Assembly (NCBI GenBank): GCA_002359635.1 | Contig: DENJ01000100.1 | Coordinates: 1 to 23,227, forward strand | Reading direction: 5' to 3' | DNA: 23,227 bases | Source: Burkholderiales bacterium UBA2647 | Lineage (GTDB): Bacteria > Pseudomonadota > Gammaproteobacteria > Burkholderiales > Burkholderiaceae_E | Shown: positions 21,780 to 23,227 of the stretch, in pieces | Numbering within the stretch: the stretch's first letter is position 1 | Layout of the letters: each line of letters starts with the position of its first letter | Position numbers and translations under genes: made by a program | Notes under the pieces: generated by a model | Seen by the model: the letters and a program-made list of their open reading frames with translations, nothing else | Databases searched by the model: none | Told to the model about the DNA's origin: nothing

Positions 21780-22514
21780 TTAAGCTTTAGTGCCCTCGTG
21801 TAAAGCAACCACGCCACCAGTAAGGTTGGTGTAGCGAACCGATTGAAACCCAAGATCACGCATCAGGGCCGCGAGGCTCTCCTGGTCGGGATGCATGCGA
21901 ATCGACTCGGCCAAATAACGATAACTCGCCTCATCCCCGGCAACCAAACGACCTAGGCGTGGTAGCACCTGAAATGAATAAAGATCATAGAGTTTTTCAA
22001 GCGAGGGATGAACCTTGGAGAACTCCAAAACAAGCAGTTTTCCTCCGGGGCGCAACACCCTTCGCATTTCGCCTAAGGCCTTATCCTTGTGGGTCATGTT
22101 GCGCAAACCAAATGCCACGGTCACGCGATCAAAGCGATCCGATTCGAAGGGCAGGGCTTCCGCATCACATTGAATCGCCGAGGCCATTAAGCCAGCATCA
22201 ATCATGCGGTCGCGACCTCGCGAGAGCATCGCCCCGTTGATATCGGATAAGACCACATGGCCTTGATCCCCAACGCGCTTTGCCATCGAAACGGCTAAAT
22301 CAGCGGTGCCCCCCGCAACATCCAGGACTTCCATGCCTTCGCGCAGGTCGGCAAAAAAAACCGCTGCATGTTTCCACAGTCGATGCAAACCACCGGACAT
22401 TAGATCGTTCATCAGGTCATAGCGTGGAGCGACCGAATCAAAAACGCCTGCCACACGGGCAGCCTTTTCATGACGATTTACTTTGGAGAATCCGAAATCG
22501 GTTTGGTCTGCCAT
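21780..22514 (-). CDS. ubiE: ubiquinone/menaquinone C-methyltransferase UbiE
   Basis: A 244-aa SAM-dependent methyltransferase that C-methylates the demethoxy-benzoquinol intermediate of ubiquinone synthesis (and demethylmenaquinol where menaquinone is made). Family signatures: TDFGFSKVNRHEKAARVAGVFDSVAPRYDLMNDLMSGG at the start, with motif I VLDVAGGTADLA, DINGAMLSRGRDR, DAEALPFESDRFDRVTVAFGLRN, and the C-terminal YRYLAESIRMHPDQESLAALM and GGVVALHEG. ATG 22514 gives the usual MADxT-type start but has no Shine-Dalgarno; the in-frame GTG at 22523 is preceded by AAGG at about 5 nt and would add three residues, so it is a real alternative. It is 54 bp after the DUF971 gene and 52 bp before the Tim44-domain gene. 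Confidence 0.96.
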   Translation of the reverse strand: MADQTDFGFSKVNRHEKAARVAGVFDSVAPRYDLMNDLMSGGLHRLWKHAAVFFADLREGMEVLDVAGGTADLAVSMAKRVGDQGHVVLSDINGAMLSRGRDRMIDAGLMASAIQCDAEALPFESDRFDRVTVAFGLRNMTHKDKALGEMRRVLRPGGKLLVLEFSKVHPSLEKLYDLYSFQVLPRLGRLVAGDEASYRYLAESIRMHPDQESLAALMRDLGFQSVRYTNLTGGVVALHEGTKA

Positions 22515-22557
22515 ATCAAGCACGCATGCCTTGTGATGAGTTTGATGTTGTGGTCTG

Positions 22558-22568
22558 GCCCGCAGGGC
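22558..22568 (-). other. small hairpin after the DUF971 stop codon
   Basis: GCCC-TGC-GGGC follows the TAA directly on the minus strand. There is no T-run, so it is not a standard intrinsic terminator; it could be an mRNA-processing or pausing element between the DUF971 gene and ubiE. Confidence 0.25.
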
Positions 22569-22922
22569 TTAATCCCTTGATGCGCCAGCGGCTTGTAGCG
22601 CCAGCAAATAATCTTCCCACATGGTCTCTTGATGTTGACTGAATCGGTGCAGCAAATCCCAGGCGTAAAGACCAGAGTCATGCCCGTCGCTGAACACGAG
22701 TTTCAGCGCATAGTTGCCAACCGGTTCAATCGCATCGATACGAACCTCGCGTTTACCGGTTTGCAAGACCTGCTGCCCGGCTCCATGACCTTGAACCTCG
22801 GCCGAGGGTGAATGCACCCGCAAGAATTCAAAACTGAGTTTGTAGCGCTTAGCGTCTGCATAAACAAGTTCCAAAGCACGGGATTGCTGATGCAACACGA
22901 TCGATTCAGGTATTGGCGCCAT
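22569..22922 (-). CDS. DUF971-domain protein
   Basis: A 117-aa small soluble protein. The core SRALELVYADAKRYKLSFEFLRVHSPSAEV, then VRIDAIEPVGNYALKLVFSDGHDSGLYAWDLLHRF, is the DUF971 fold, related to the N-terminal domain of gamma-butyrobetaine hydroxylase and found in Fe-S scaffold-associated proteins. ATG 22922 shares one base with the stop of the upstream gene (TGATG), so it is translationally coupled; the frame upstream to 22982 lies in that gene. Its fixed position before ubiE in Betaproteobacteria suggests a link with ubiquinone or Fe-S metabolism, but the role is not known. Confidence 0.9.
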   Translation of the reverse strand: MAPIPESIVLHQQSRALELVYADAKRYKLSFEFLRVHSPSAEVQGHGAGQQVLQTGKREVRIDAIEPVGNYALKLVFSDGHDSGLYAWDLLHRFSQHQETMWEDYLLALQAAGASRD

Positions 22923-23227
22923 CAGACCAAGACCCGTTCGATACCACCTTGGTTTGCCTTGGCCACGTATTCGGGCAACCATTGAGGTCCAAGTAAATGC
23001 AGCGCCATTTCCACAACAATATAGTCGGCTTCCATACCGGTCACATCTTCATAACGATTCAAACCCTGTAAGCATGACGGACAGGACGTGAGCACCTTTA
23101 GCTTTTGCGCCGGCTCACCCGCACCCGATGGCGCCGCGCTGCGCAACTGCTCGGCAGCCTTGAGTAATTCCTGCTCTTTGCGATAGCGAACCTGTGTCGC
23201 AATTTCCGGGCGTGTAACTGCAAAGGT
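22922..23227 (-). CDS. C-terminus of a large FAD/Fe-S oxidoreductase (DUF3683-type), cut by window edge
   Basis: The frame is open from the right edge (no start in the window) to TGA at 22924-22922, giving the last 101 residues. The end LTSCPSCLQGLNRYEDVTG, with a CPSC pair typical of GlpC/CCG-type heterodisulfide-reductase domains, plus DYIVVEMALHLLGPQWLPEY and GIERVL, matches my recollection of the end of the approximately 1300-aa FAD-linked, [4Fe-4S] DUF3683 proteins that precede DUF971-ubiE in Burkholderiales. The identification rests on this tail and on gene order; the catalytic parts are outside the window. Confidence 0.75.
   Translation of the reverse strand, partial: TFAVTRPEIATQVRYRKEQELLKAAEQLRSAAPSGAGEPAQKLKVLTSCPSCLQGLNRYEDVTGMEADYIVVEMALHLLGPQWLPEYVAKANQGGIERVLV

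Overview
The window looks like part of a betaproteobacterial chromosome, most likely Burkholderiales. The evidence is the order at the right end (C-terminus of a large Fe-S/FAD oxidoreductase of the DUF3683 type, DUF971 protein, ubiE, Tim44-domain protein, SCP2/UbiJ-like protein), an orphan Bug/TctC solute-binding protein, and moderate-to-high G+C by eye. Genes are packed tightly, with many stop/start overlaps. No rRNA, tRNA, CRISPR array, insertion sequence or phage gene was seen. The only gene-free stretch longer than 300 bp (17586-17918) is a regulatory leader.

Left arm (1-5055): a 2-keto-4-pentenoate hydratase-family gene cut by the window edge (minus) diverges from a plus-strand run of GTP cyclohydrolase I (folE), a short BLUF blue-light sensor, a DUF2189 membrane protein and an EamA/DMT exporter. 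A zinc alcohol dehydrogenase (minus) converges on the exporter. Middle (5056-15330): an MFS transporter (plus) diverges from the alcohol dehydrogenase across a promoter region with a perfect 19-bp tandem repeat, and its tail overlaps the end of a long minus-strand gene train. In transcription order the train is M16 protease, class III CoA-transferase (itaconate/mesaconate type), Bug solute-binding protein, PLP threonine/3-hydroxyaspartate dehydratase, a methyltransferase-like protein, and an M3 oligopeptidase (Dcp-like).

Thiamine block (15399-19198, all minus): PnuC/PnuT-type transporter, NadR-like P-loop kinase, a 333-bp leader containing a convincing TPP (THI-box) riboswitch, and a TonB-dependent receptor. 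I read this as a complete predicted uptake route for thiamine or a precursor: TonB receptor (outer membrane), PnuT (inner membrane), kinase (trapping by phosphorylation). The M16 protease follows the receptor by only 68 bp, recalling the receptor/M16 pair of the ferredoxin-uptake (Fus) system. This gives a testable idea that the bacterium may obtain thiamine from a protein carrier. The riboswitch may also lead into the whole 11-kb gene train.

Right arm (19197-23227): an AI-2E/PerM-family membrane protein (plus) starts back-to-back with pnuT, with essentially no intergenic DNA and inside a perfect 19-bp tandem duplication. Its 3' end overlaps the UbiJ-like gene on the opposite strand by 134 bp. 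Then comes the minus-strand ubiquinone/envelope group listed above. Tandem repeats of about 19 bp occur at three separate regulatory junctions.
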